Of a stretch of DNA of 64,000 bases, positions 21,370 through 31,594 are shown in pieces. Location of the stretch: positions 248,001 through 312,000 of the forward strand of contig NHNY01000019.1 of assembly GCA_002786065.1 (NCBI GenBank), read 5' to 3'. The notes below the pieces were generated by a model that was not told the DNA's origin, searched no databases, and saw only the letters and a list, made by a program, of their open reading frames with translations. The position numbers and the translations under genes are program-made. Each line of letters begins with the position of its first letter. The stretch's first letter is position 1. This stretch comes from Microcyclospora pomicola (lineage: Eukaryota > Ascomycota > Dothideomycetes > Capnodiales).

Positions 21370-22536
21370 CTACGCCTGCCCTTGCTCCTCGATAATCTCC
21401 CGATTCAGCGTGATGCTCTTCAAGATGCGATCCGCGCCCTTCTGCACCAGCTGGCCCGCCACGTCGCGACCGAATTGGTCCGCCTCCTCGCGCGTCGTGA
21501 TGCGTTTGCGCAGCTCCGTCTCCGCCGCCTCCTGCCCGTCCAGGCTCACGACGATCGCACGCATGATCAGCTCGTCCGTTTCCTGCTGCGAGGCATCGGT
21601 CGCGGCGGAAGCGCCGCCGAGCGCGGTCGTCGCGTGCCCGGACAGCTTGTGGTAGTCGCTGGCCGGCTTGACGCCCAGCCCGACGTCCGTGTCGAGGATA
21701 CCCTTGCGCGTCACCCACTCCGTCTCGACGCCAATGGGGACGGAGCAGCCGCCTTCCAGCGTGCGCATCAGGCTGCGTTCCGCGAGGGCCTGGCGCGTGC
21801 TGCGCTCGCAGCCGATCTTGCTGAGCAGCTCCGCGGTGCGGGCGTCGCCTTGCCGCGTCTCGATGCCCAGCGCGCCCTGGCCGACGGCATGCAGCATGCC
21901 GCCGTTGTCCTTGGAGAGATATGTGGTGATGCGATCGCTCATGCCTAGGCGTGCTAGGCCCGCGACAGCCAGGATGATGGCGCTGTAAGGACCCTCTGGA
22001 TCGTCTAGCTTGGCAAGACGAGTGCCGATGTTGCCGCGCACGTCGGTGAATTTGAGGTGGGTGTATTGTCGTTTCAGCTGAGCGATGCGACGGAGCGAGG
22101 AGGTCCCCACCACGCTGCCTTCGGGTAGCTCGGCGAGGCTTTTGTATTGTCCTGCGAGTGTGGGCTTGATGAGGAGCGCGTCGCGAGCATCTTCACGTTT
22201 CGTCACGGCGCCGAGGATCAGATCGACGGGTAATTGCGTCGGCATGTCCTTGAGGCTGTGGACGATCAGGTCCAGGGAGCCGTCCGAGAGCAGCACTTCA
22301 AGCTCTTGCGTCCAGAGCGCTTTTTCGTTGAACTTGTGGAGGGCGGTAGTCTGGTTGTTGTCGCCGGTGGTGCTCATGGCATGGATCTCGAACTGATGGT
22401 TTGGCCATGCTTGCCGGAGGGATTTGGCGACTTCATCGGCCTGGACGCGAGCCAGAAGGGACTTTCGCGTGCCTATGTGGAAGACTTGCTGCGCTGTCGC
22501 TGCGTCCGCGGTGGTGGTGGAGGCGGTGGTCGCCAT
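21370..22536 (-). CDS. HEM3: Porphobilinogen deaminase (hydroxymethylbilane synthase)
   Basis: Cytosolic heme-pathway enzyme that condenses four porphobilinogens into hydroxymethylbilane. Intronless, 388 residues. After a Thr/Ala-rich leader, FHIGTRKSLLARVQADEV opens domain 1; MSTTGDNNQTT and KALWTQELEVLL follow. The catalytic aspartate motif DLIVHSLKDMPTQLP is near residue 110, and the conserved GTSSLRRIAQLKR and DVRGNIGTRLAKLD come next. The dipyrromethane cofactor cysteine is in RTLEGGCSVPIGVETEW near residue 264. The C-terminus carries a fungal insertion around KPASDYHKLSGHATTALGGA. It is divergent from the eIF4E-like gene; the promoter between them contains an assembly gap. Confidence 0.96.
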   Translation of the reverse strand: MATTASTTTADAATAQQVFHIGTRKSLLARVQADEVAKSLRQAWPNHQFEIHAMSTTGDNNQTTALHKFNEKALWTQELEVLLSDGSLDLIVHSLKDMPTQLPVDLILGAVTKREDARDALLIKPTLAGQYKSLAELPEGSVVGTSSLRRIAQLKRQYTHLKFTDVRGNIGTRLAKLDDPEGPYSAIILAVAGLARLGMSDRITTYLSKDNGGMLHAVGQGALGIETRQGDARTAELLSKIGCERSTRQALAERSLMRTLEGGCSVPIGVETEWVTRKGILDTDVGLGVKPASDYHKLSGHATTALGGASAATDASQQETDELIMRAIVVSLDGQEAAETELRKRITTREEADQFGRDVAGQLVQKGADRILKSITLNREIIEEQGQA

Positions 22537-23254
22537 GCTGCGCTACCTTGTGGGAAGAGATGAGAGGACAACCGGACAATGGCAGATCTTCTCAACACGA
22601 AGATTGCGAAGGGAAGTAGTTATTTCACAAATGCCACGGTCAGTGCTAATCTTCCATAATCCCAAGCATCTCCGGGGGTGACGTCTGGCGATCCAATGGC
22701 GGGGCCNNNNNNNNNNNNNNNNNNNNNNNNNNNNNNNNNNNNNNNNNNNNNNNNNNNNNNNNNNNNNNNNNNNNNNNNNNNNNNNNNNNNNNNNNNNNNN
22801 NNNNNNNNNNNNNNNNNNNNNNNNNNNNNNNNNNNNNNNNNNNNNNNNNNNNNNNNNNNNNNNNNNNNNNNNNNNNNNNNNNGAACTGGCGGGGAGGGTT
22901 CTGAAGCCGAAACAGCACGACGACGCGAACAAGACACGAGGCTGCTGCCAGTAAGACAGCCATTGTTCACTTGGCCCTCCTATTGTAAGCTGATCCTCCC
23001 TTTCTTATTGTTCTCTTCTCTTCTTCTTCATCCGCAGCACAACGCTTTCTTCCCTCTCCCACTCGCAACTTATGCTTTGGCCCGTCTCTATGCAATAACT
23101 CACGAGCCCTCAGCTCGCTTCGGAACCTAGATAGCCCCTGATCCTGCTTGGTAGCACAAGACCAAGTCCACACGCCGTGTGAAAGACATTCGAACTCAAG
23201 AAAAAGTGAAAATATCTGGCTTCTGAGCATACTCAAACACACAAGCCGTCTAAC
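22537..23254. promoter_or_regulatory. Divergent upstream region of HEM3 and the eIF4E-like gene
   Basis: 718 nt between start codons, of which 176 are unknown bases. The right part (22985-23065) is pyrimidine-rich, as in many fungal 5' regions. Nothing specific can be called. Confidence 0.4.
22707..22882. other. Assembly gap (run of N)
   Basis: 176 consecutive undetermined bases. Reading frames that appear to cross it are artefacts. Confidence 0.99.
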
Positions 23255-23983
23255 ATGGAACAACCCGTACATATCGCCGTGGGAGCAGCGAGTCCCGTCT
23301 CCGAAGCTTCCCCCTCGAGCACAATCGCCTCGCCCGCTCGCGGCGCCGAGATGCGAGACTTCCTCCAAGCCCGGCTGCAGAAGAACCGAGCGCCTCCTCT
23401 CGTGCACGGCTGGGACTTCTACCACGACCGCCAGGACCGCTCCTCCTCCTCCTCCACCACCTCCTCTACAAACCCGCCCACCTACGAGCAACGCCTCGAG
23501 CACCTCGCCGCCATCACCGACGTACGCCACTTCTGGTCCGTCTTCAACAACTTCCCCTTGACCGCGCTCGCGCTGCGCGACAGCATCCACCTGTTCCACG
23601 TTGGCGTCAAGCCGCTGTGGGAGGACCCCCGCAACGCGCGCGGCGGCAGCTGGACGTTCCGCGTCGGCAAGGCGCACGCCGCGCAGTTCTGGCAGGAGGT
23701 GTGTCTGATGGCCATCGGCGAGCAACTGCAGGCCGCCGTCGCGAGCGCCCGCACCACCTTCCGCGACGACGTGTGCGGCGTCAGCCTGAGCGTGCGCTTC
23801 AACAGCATGCTGGTGCAGGTGTGGAATCGCGATGCGGGGCACGAGGAGGGCGTGGTGCGGTTGCGGGACGTGGTGTTGGAGGGGGTGAGCGAGGAGTTGC
23901 GGCCGAAGGAGGGGAGCTTTTATTACAAACGACATTGCGAACATGCGGCGTTTTCGGGGCACGGAGCGGAAGGGGACAGTTGA
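23255..23983 (+). CDS. eIF4E-family cap-binding protein, 4EHP (eIF4E2)-like
   Basis: Cap-binding protein of the eIF4E fold; 242 residues, one exon. After a 45-residue Ser/Ala/Pro leader, PLVHGWDFYHDRQ begins the fold. HFWSVFNNFP follows, and VKPLWEDPRNARGGSWTF holds the tryptophan-glutamate pair that stacks on and binds m7G. FWQEVCLMAIGEQL and VCGVSLSVRF then VQVWNRDAG complete the core. The first cap-stacking position lies in WDFYHDR, where canonical eIF4E has an RWALWFFK-type sequence and 4EHP has a tyrosine. A longer Ser/Thr loop before YEQRL also matches the 4EHP class. I infer a second, possibly repressive or regulatory eIF4E rather than the main initiation factor, which must lie elsewhere. 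Confidence 0.85.
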   Translation: MEQPVHIAVGAASPVSEASPSSTIASPARGAEMRDFLQARLQKNRAPPLVHGWDFYHDRQDRSSSSSTTSSTNPPTYEQRLEHLAAITDVRHFWSVFNNFPLTALALRDSIHLFHVGVKPLWEDPRNARGGSWTFRVGKAHAAQFWQEVCLMAIGEQLQAAVASARTTFRDDVCGVSLSVRFNSMLVQVWNRDAGHEEGVVRLRDVVLEGVSEELRPKEGSFYYKRHCEHAAFSGHGAEGDS

Positions 23984-24307
23984 GTGGTCGCGAGGGAAAT
24001 TCGTGGCTTGTGGCAGAGGAGGAAGATGGATATCTACGACGGCAAAAGACATACAGACAGCTCAGCATGTAACGACACGACGATATATGACAGACCATAC
24101 ATGAAATATTATCTCATGCTGGACATTGAGCATCAAAAAGGCGTAGCAGCGAGGCATCATATAGCGTTATATATCCCTGAGGACGTTTACAGACATGTAC
24201 TCATGCAGTCCAGCGTGCAGCCTGACGGGGCGCTGATGTCACGACATCCCATCGTAGATCTGTCAGCAAGTCTGCCCTTTAATCCACGGCAACTAGACAT
24301 GGCCGGT
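23984..24307. other. Convergent intergenic region
   Basis: 3' flanks of the eIF4E-like gene and the Dpb11 gene. Nothing recognised. Confidence 0.4.
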
Positions 24308-26821
24308 TCATCTCGCCCGATGGCGCTCTCTCCTCCCCTCACCGCCGTGGCCTTTGGCCGACCCGCTGTCCTTGACCGTCCCTACGCTTGCCACTCTTTG
24401 CCCACCGGCATGATCACTCAAGTCGACGTTCATGCGCTTCTCCATGAACTGAAGATGCGCGCCGGCATCGACGCTCTGATAGCCGATCTGGGTGCCCAGC
24501 AACGGCGCCACATCGACATCCGCCGCTGCATCTACAGCAGCTGGGCAGGAGGATCGGGCGTTATTGGAGCCGGAGAGGTTGCGGCCAAGAGGCCGGTGCT
24601 TACGCTTGGTGGGTGCGGGCGCAGAGGTGGTGTGGTCGCTCCCGCGGGAGTTGGAACGGGAGATGAGACTCGCGAGATCTGCGGCGACTTCATTGGCGGG
24701 TCTGGAGAGTGAAGGAACGAGGGAAGGGGCCGGTTCTGATGAGGTCGTGTTGTGAGGCAGCGAAGAAGTTTTCGGTGGGGACAACGGAGCCGGCGCATGC
24801 AGATCGTCAGTGTTCAAAAAGTCTTTTGGTCTCTTTTCCACGGAAACGTCTTCTGCAGGAGCAGAAGGGGCTGCTTTCCTTGGCGAAGCGTTCGGATTGC
24901 GTTCACCCAAGGGTTGGACGTGAGAAGGCGTAATTTCTGAAGGTTCATCCGTCGCGAGAAGTGGGGAGCCAGCACTGTCGTCCTCGTTGTCCTCAAGGAT
25001 AAACGGTATATTACGTCGTGAGGTTGCCGTCGAGGCAGATGCGGGTTGTGGTGCTTGGAGTGACAGACTTGTTGCAGGATGCTTCTTGCGGGAGTTGGAA
25101 AGGCGTTGGATCTTCGCTTCACCTGTTCTGCACGAGATCAGTAAGGGGGACGAGTAGATACGGGGTTCAAGACGTACCTCGTCGAGGCCTTCGACTCGCG
25201 GGCATTCGTAGCGCTCGTAGTTGGAGTACCAGTCTGACTTTGTATGTATGGCGCAAGCGCTATTCTATAGTCATCGAGAGGTAACATACTCCGCGACTTC
25301 AAACAATCATAGAACCATTCGACTCTAACGGCAGGTATGTTGTGTTTCGCAGCATATTGTGCCTTCTCGTACTTGATGGCGGATGATGGGCTCAAAAGCA
25401 CCGAGACTTGTGGTCCAAAGTTGGGCGCATATGTCGCCCCAACTACCTTGGCGGCTTCTGCGCTTTGCCGGAGGTCCACGCTGTTCAAGCCTGTCATAGT
25501 AATGGATAACTTGTCGAATCCCGGGATGAAGTCCTTGGGCAGAGGTCGACTCAATGCATCGACCTCAGGATCGTGAAGACTCTTGTGCTGTATACAACGC
25601 TCCAGCCACCACTGAGAGACGAGCTTGGTACCCTTTGGTACTGCCGGTATGGGAAGGTCTGTGTGGTGTGGTACAAGCAAATATTTGGTCGACGAGGAAA
25701 ATTTAGAAGATGACGCTTCCAGGTCAGCAGCAGACAAAACCACCGTGGCTCCGTTGGGTTCGAGATACTGTCTCAGCAGTTTGACTTTCTCATGGTTGAA
25801 ACCATGTATGTGGACATATGCGCCAAAGAAGAGACCTTGAGGCTCGGAAGGCAAGGCGAACTGATCAACAATTTCGGTTCGGTCTATTTGAACGTCGTTT
25901 GCAAGGCTTGCATCATCACCATGTGAATGCTCAAGCGTCGAGTCGTCTTTCCATTGATCCGTCACGGAGGCTGCGGTGAGATCTTCGCGACCGGCCATAT
26001 CCTGCCACAAATCCTGGCTATCTGCATTCAGACGAGTGCTGGCGGACCGTCGCAACTTTCTCTTGCCCGGCTCTTCCAAAGATCCTGTCGCAGTCTCTGA
26101 GTTCCTGTCGCGCTTGCCTAGACTCGTCCTGGATTTTGCATGTTTCTTGAACGCCCCCCGGCCCTGATGTTCGATAGGCATGGACGGGTGATACAATGTC
26201 TCGTCCAGCACCATTCCTCTATGCAAGCAGTCTTGGAACCACTTCGCAGTCACGACATGAATCCTCCACGATAATGCGTGCTCGTATTTTGGGCCGGAAG
26301 CGGTATGCGCGATGAGATGAGTGACTTGCTTAGTCAAGTCGCCATGATACTCGGCACCATGCTTCTCGAATGTCTCCTTGAAAGACTCCCGCTCCCGCGT
26401 ATCCGTGAATCCAGTCAGGCAAGCTTTGAGCTCGAAGAATGTAGGCAATCTGTGTTGTCGTTCCAATGCTGCAACATCCACCTCGTCACCCGTCATCCAT
26501 TCCTGGCGGACTGCTTCAAGCCAACTCGGGTGAAGGACTGCGATGTCCGGACGTTCCTTAGCGGTGTATTGATACTTGGGAGTGTTGGTGCTCCCGCAGA
26601 TGAGATGGGTCACATCACATGTGAGGTCCAGCTTATGAACTGCTCCCAACTCCTCTGCAATGCTCGCCAGGTTGGTCTGTAGGTGTGTCCGATCAGCTCG
26701 CGTGCTCGATTGAGAGAGTGTGTCTTAGGTGGGTTTGACATACCCGAACATCCTGCGGCAAGGCAGTACAGCAGATGACTAGACCATGCAGTGGTCGATG
26801 GCTGTTGTCAGCCATCTTCAT
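24308..26821 (-). CDS. DPB11: Dpb11/Rad4(Cut5)/TopBP1 multi-BRCT replication and checkpoint protein
   Basis: Nuclear scaffold that binds phosphorylated Sld2/Sld3 to start DNA replication and activates the Mec1/ATR checkpoint. Exons 26821-26744, 26676-25178 and 25127-24308 give 798 residues; introns are 67 and 50 nt. Four BRCT repeats are visible: BRCT1 (about 10-95, with LHGLVICCTALPQDVR and DVTHLICGSTNTPKYQYTA), BRCT2 (about 105-195, with KHGAEYHGDLTKQVTHLIAH and VVTAKWFQDCLHRG), BRCT3 (about 320-405, ending SQWWLERCIQHKSL) and BRCT4 (about 425-505, with RVEWFYDCLKSRSM). The arrangement matches S. pombe Cut5. The C-terminal 280 residues are disordered Ser/Pro/Ala/Arg, where the checkpoint-activation region normally lies. 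The two starts MKMADN and MADN are in frame; I took the first. Confidence 0.93.
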
Positions 26822-29134
26822 CTGCTATGACCCCAGACGAGGAACCTCAATAGTGTTGTTGCTGGCCTCCATTTAGAATTGAAGCTGGAAGACGCGCAGA
26901 CACGCGAAGCACCAATGCGGAAGCAGCCGCCGGATTACCTCAAGGGGTAAATTCCTGGGATCTTCTATATACAGCCAACATAGAGCACACGACGACTGCC
27001 ATCATTGCCAATGAACCTCGCTTGTTGCACGAAACTGTCCTCCAGGACTGACTCGTCAGCAAATCGTGAGAGTGCCACTCAAGAACATGTTACGATGGCC
27101 TGTTACGGCCTGCCACAGCTAATATTCGGTGCATCCGCGCATAACACAACAACAATGTATAGATTTGGGGATGACTGATCAGACCGCCTCATTCCCGCTC
27201 ACACCCGCCGGCCGAACACACTTGGGCGTTTCTCCTGCGCATTTGAGAGATCGATGTACGCTCATCACGATGGAAGATACTCAAGGACGTGACCAGAGCG
27301 ATAGGGGATATCTCTGTTCAAGTCTTCGACTCAAACGGTTGGCGCAAAACGAGGCAAAGTTTTCGTCAGCTCTACGGGGCTGTGACATTTGACCAACTAG
27401 TAATTCTGCTGTCCCAGGGTTCTTTGTTGATATGCTGGATGTCTAGCTGTAACTAGCTTGACAAAGCCACCAAAGTCATCGATCATACTGGCTCCGAGGG
27501 CGCAGCACCATCCCTGCCAATAAGAAATTCTTGGAGCTCGATATCATGCTCGGCGATCGGCACCAGACCCGGTACTGCGAGCGGAAGGACTTTGCTGTAC
27601 ACGAGCTCCTTGTTCGTTCAGTGATCTGAACTGTGGACGTACAGCATCGTTTTGTTTCATCGACGTGCTGTTTTCCAATCGAGGTGACGCCAGACTACAT
27701 ATATAGACTTCATCCACGCGACAGAGGAGCAGTTGCCAAGAGGATGCCAAGACGCTGCACATGAAATCCTTGCAGCACATCTCCTGCTCGAATGAGGTAC
27801 AGTATGCTCAATCTGGGGCGCAGAACTAGGAGTTGCGGGCTGCACCAGGCGTGCAGAAGATCCAGACGATCCAGACGATCACTTGCTCGGCCTGCATTCG
27901 ATCGACGAACTAGCGGCAGACACTGCGCACAATTGAGGACCGAACAATCACGACATCATCCGTTCGGTCTTGCAAAGGATGGCCGGCACGGCAGTACCGG
28001 CAAGACCTGAGCGAGCTCGCACTGCCCCGACTGCCCAGATCTGCAGTGGTGTGATGCCATGATCTTGTAATTCTGGCCTTGAACGCCCGGCACACGGCTG
28101 GCTCGTCGACCTCTCTCGTCAGCATCCGTGGCTGTCCCGGAAGCACCAAGGCTAGCTCTCTGTCAAGTTTTTGCCGGACCGGGGGGCAAGGCCGCAATGG
28201 TACTGCCGCGCACTTCCTACTGGGTAACGGTGCTTCGTCATCGCTCGACCTTTCTGTCATTGTTGTCCGATGACATGGCACGCATGAGATTCCGCAGCTT
28301 GGCTATCGTTGCGGTGGATGTCACGCCTGGAACTCAATCCGTGCAGAATACCTTCTTTCCGAGCGTCCGTCATCGTTAGCACACAAACACGCACGCAACC
28401 ATTCTGTCATTCTTCTTCTTCTCAATGATATTTACCTACTGATCGCGTGAAGCGACTTCATTGAAGCACGATATCGTATCTGACGCCCTCGCACGCCGCA
28501 CCACCTCAGATCCTCCCCGCGTTTTGAGCCGGATTTGGTTCCTCCAACCTTGTTACATACATACCCTCCGACCGCCTTGCGCCGATCGTCCAAACTACCG
28601 CCTGCGTCAACTTCCTTCAGCGCCTTCGGGATATTGACTTGTTCTCGATACCGTGGACCAACCTGTATATAGCGTCGGTACATCCATTCTGCCAGTCGAG
28701 GGGGTTTCCAAGAGTCGTGTATCAGCAGGAACGGCCGCTTTTACCTGACACAACAGCATCACAATCACTTCCAACCCTAGAGACCTCCTTGCAGCGCTGC
28801 CATCACCCGTACGCATAGCGACCTTGCAGCCAGTCCAAGCGCATCTGAGACGGTGCCCATCGTTTCCCGGCAGAGTCCTTTACTGGTGAGTGAAGCATGT
28901 GTTGGTCTGTTTCACGATTCGCTCGCCGCTTCCGCATGGATGTTGTACCACCACGAAGCGGTCAGGCACATGAGTTCCGGAACAGTGGCACGAAAAACTG
29001 GTGATACCTGAGTGACTGCATACCTTACAACGTTGTGAAGCAATGCTGGCTATTGTTGCTCTTTTACATTCGCGATTTCATACGCGCGAGAGCATGTTTT
29101 CTGTCTGCTACCTGACGCTGACCTTGTATGGATT
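26822..29134. other. Gene-poor intergenic region
   Basis: 2.3 kb between divergent Dpb11 and alpha-arrestin genes. Frames here are short and unrecognised. A small direct repeat, gatccagacgatccagacg, sits near 27860-27880. The pyrimidine-rich stretch near 28405-28425 could mark the start of a long 5' leader of the arrestin gene. No transposon or RNA gene recognised. Confidence 0.45.
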
Positions 29135-31594
29135 ATGACAGTCCTCTATCGAGTCCGAGCCAACGGTGTTGTTCGCTACTCACCAAGATCCGGTTTTGAC
29201 AGTCCTACCGAGCCTCAACTCCGCTTCCGATCACGCCAACCACAACTTGGACGAGTCCGCATCAAGCTTGTCACCTCGGCGGATTCCCCCCCAGATCGAG
29301 AACGTTCTGTCAGCTGGAGGAAGCGTTCGCGCAAGAGAATATACGTCAAGGTGGCGGTCGCCAAGGATTCAGCGAAGCGGTTCCTCCGATCTGTGATTGC
29401 GTCGAATTCCTCGCTATCAGAAACTGGCGACACCAATAGCTCTCACGGTAGGAGAGGGTCGTGGTCGCCCACCAAGCGGTCACAATCCAAGGACGACACC
29501 GCCGCAAACACAGCTGGGGACACCATGATGAGGGGGGCCAGGAATAGTGTTGGTGGTGCTTACCCCATTAACCAGCATCTCACTCGGCCTCAATTGGATG
29601 TTGGTGGAAGAAATGGTTCTGTGGATTCCGGCACAAGTGCGAACTCCCCATCACAAATGACCTCCTCATTTGACAGTTTCCTGCCAGTCATGGATTCCGA
29701 CGAGAAGGCGCTCGCGTCAGGGAACGGGGTCAGTGCGTTCGTTCACCTCGCGGAACCAGTACTGTTCTTGCAGGGGTTCACCAACAACGACAATTCGACA
29801 GGAAGTACAGCTATGCTTCGTGGAAGTCTGCATCTCAAGGTGCAAAAGAGTGCGAAGATCAAGTCGGTAACGCTGAAGTTCAAGGGAAAAGCAGTGACAA
29901 GGTGGCCTGAAGGGATCCCTCCACGAAAGGTCGAGTTCGAGGAAACGGACACGATCATGAGCCATACTTGGCCATTCTTCAATGCACAATTCGACGACGC
30001 TGAAAAGGGAACAAATGCGGATCATGTGCAGCTTTCCAAGGGACCCGAGACCAGTGTGACGAGGCTCGATGCCCTCGGGCGGTCATCTCCGAATACTTCC
30101 TCCATGAACATATCGACGAAAGACGCGAGAAGATTATCATTAGCGGTGAATCAGTCGCGCAGTTTCGGGAAGAATGATCCTTCACCAGCCCCTTCCGTTG
30201 CGGCCAAAGGCTACCGAACTTTTTTGCCCGGCGACTATATCTACAGTTTCGAACTGCCCCTTGACAGCCGATTACCAGAGACGATCAACGTTGAGCTCGG
30301 ATCAGTCAAGTACGAGTTGGAAGCGGTTATTGAGCGAGCAGGAGCCTTCCGAGGCAACCTCCAAGGCACCAAGGAGGTCACACTGATTCGAGCACCCGCA
30401 GAGGGCTCGTTAGAGCAAGTCGAGCCCATCGCTATCAGTCGGAATTGGGAGGACCAACTTCACTACGATATTGTCATCTCAGGCAAAAGCTTTCCGCTAG
30501 GATCTCAAGTCCCGATCGCGTTCAAGCTGACGCCACTTGCAAAGGTGCAATGTCATCGGATCAAGGTGCTTGTCACAGAGAACATCGAGTATTTCTGCTC
30601 GAACAAGCGAGTGCATCGCATGGAGCCGACCCGCAAAGTCCAGCTATTCGAGAAGCGAGCAGATGCGCCACCAGTCAGTACATTCCCTGGAAGCACTATG
30701 CGTGTCATATCCGGAGGTGGTGTTCCATACGATCAAAGGGCTGCAGCTCTGCGAGGAGAGCATGTTCCTGGAACCGATCCCAGCAATCTTCTTGGCAATT
30801 TAGCGGATCAGGATAACGCCGTCGCTGGACCAACGGAGATGGAGTTCAGTGTGCAATTACCCAGCTGTCACAACGTGAAGGAGCGAGAACGGCCATCGCG
30901 GTTGCATTTTGACACGACACATCAGAATATTCAGGTGCACCACTGGATTAAGATCGTCATGCGGCTGTCCAAACCAGACCCGAACGAAGCGGGCAAGCGG
31001 AGACATTTCGAAATCTCCATCGACTCACCATTTCACATCCTCTCCTGTCGCGCCACCCAAGCCAACATTTCGTTACCTGCTTACACCAGTCCCGAAGGCG
31101 GCATGAACAATGGCTCGTCTTTGTACGAGTGCGGATGTCCGGGAGCAGCACGACGCAAGAACTCCCCCACGTCATTCGTGCCCACTTTGAACGCGCTGAA
31201 CTCCACACGTACCGCGAATGCCGAGCGCGCAGAGCGGTCGAATATCCCGCCTGAAGTGCCACCCCCAAGCCTCGCCCGGCCTCAGCAAGCGCACGTCCAC
31301 GGCTTCGCACAAGACCGGCCCATGCATCTCCTCCGTGCTCCCTCATTCAACCCGCCCGCGTTTGAGGCGGAGGAGCCGCCGCCGCCGCTCATCACGCCAC
31401 CACCGCAATACAACGATATCGCCAGCCCGACGAGCGGCTTGGCCGACTACTTCACCCGGTTGAGTGATGCGTACGAGTCTGATGATGATGATTCCAGCCA
31501 CATCTCCGGCAGAGTCAACGTCCCGCTTACGCCGGGCGGGAGGGTCAATCGGTCGATGGATCTCAGTCGGACGTGGGTTCCTGTTGGACGGTGA
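29135..31594 (+). CDS. Alpha-arrestin, Ecm21/Csr2-like ubiquitin-ligase adaptor
   Basis: Adaptor that recruits Rsp5/HulA-type ubiquitin ligase to plasma-membrane transporters. 819 residues as one exon. An N-terminal Arg/Ser region (with YSPRSGFDSPTEPQLRF) precedes the arrestin-N fold, about residues 205-440: VLFLQGFTNNDNSTGSTAML, KSVTLKFKGKAVTRWPEGIP, MSHTWPFFNAQF, LPGDYIYSFELPLDSRLPE. The arrestin-C fold follows at about 435-660 (HYDIVISGKSFPLGSQVPIA, HRIKVLVTENIEYFCSNKRV, HHWIKIVMRLSKPD). A PPxY motif (PPQY) at about 756-759 in an acidic-flanked tail is the expected WW-domain ligand. The W-P-E-G-I signature points to the Ecm21/Csr2 branch rather than CreD/Rod1; this is my reading, not an alignment. 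The true start may lie in an upstream exon, because a TTATGACAG acceptor-like sequence overlaps the ATG. Confidence 0.85.
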   Translation: MTVLYRVRANGVVRYSPRSGFDSPTEPQLRFRSRQPQLGRVRIKLVTSADSPPDRERSVSWRKRSRKRIYVKVAVAKDSAKRFLRSVIASNSSLSETGDTNSSHGRRGSWSPTKRSQSKDDTAANTAGDTMMRGARNSVGGAYPINQHLTRPQLDVGGRNGSVDSGTSANSPSQMTSSFDSFLPVMDSDEKALASGNGVSAFVHLAEPVLFLQGFTNNDNSTGSTAMLRGSLHLKVQKSAKIKSVTLKFKGKAVTRWPEGIPPRKVEFEETDTIMSHTWPFFNAQFDDAEKGTNADHVQLSKGPETSVTRLDALGRSSPNTSSMNISTKDARRLSLAVNQSRSFGKNDPSPAPSVAAKGYRTFLPGDYIYSFELPLDSRLPETINVELGSVKYELEAVIERAGAFRGNLQGTKEVTLIRAPAEGSLEQVEPIAISRNWEDQLHYDIVISGKSFPLGSQVPIAFKLTPLAKVQCHRIKVLVTENIEYFCSNKRVHRMEPTRKVQLFEKRADAPPVSTFPGSTMRVISGGGVPYDQRAAALRGEHVPGTDPSNLLGNLADQDNAVAGPTEMEFSVQLPSCHNVKERERPSRLHFDTTHQNIQVHHWIKIVMRLSKPDPNEAGKRRHFEISIDSPFHILSCRATQANISLPAYTSPEGGMNNGSSLYECGCPGAARRKNSPTSFVPTLNALNSTRTANAERAERSNIPPEVPPPSLARPQQAHVHGFAQDRPMHLLRAPSFNPPAFEAEEPPPPLITPPPQYNDIASPTSGLADYFTRLSDAYESDDDDSSHISGRVNVPLTPGGRVNRSMDLSRTWVPVGR

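Noticed and set aside
22967-24052. 361-codon frame on the minus strand across the eIF4E-like gene
   Set aside because: Antisense to a gene with clear eIF4E motifs. The long frame comes from GC-rich third positions and has no recognisable domain.
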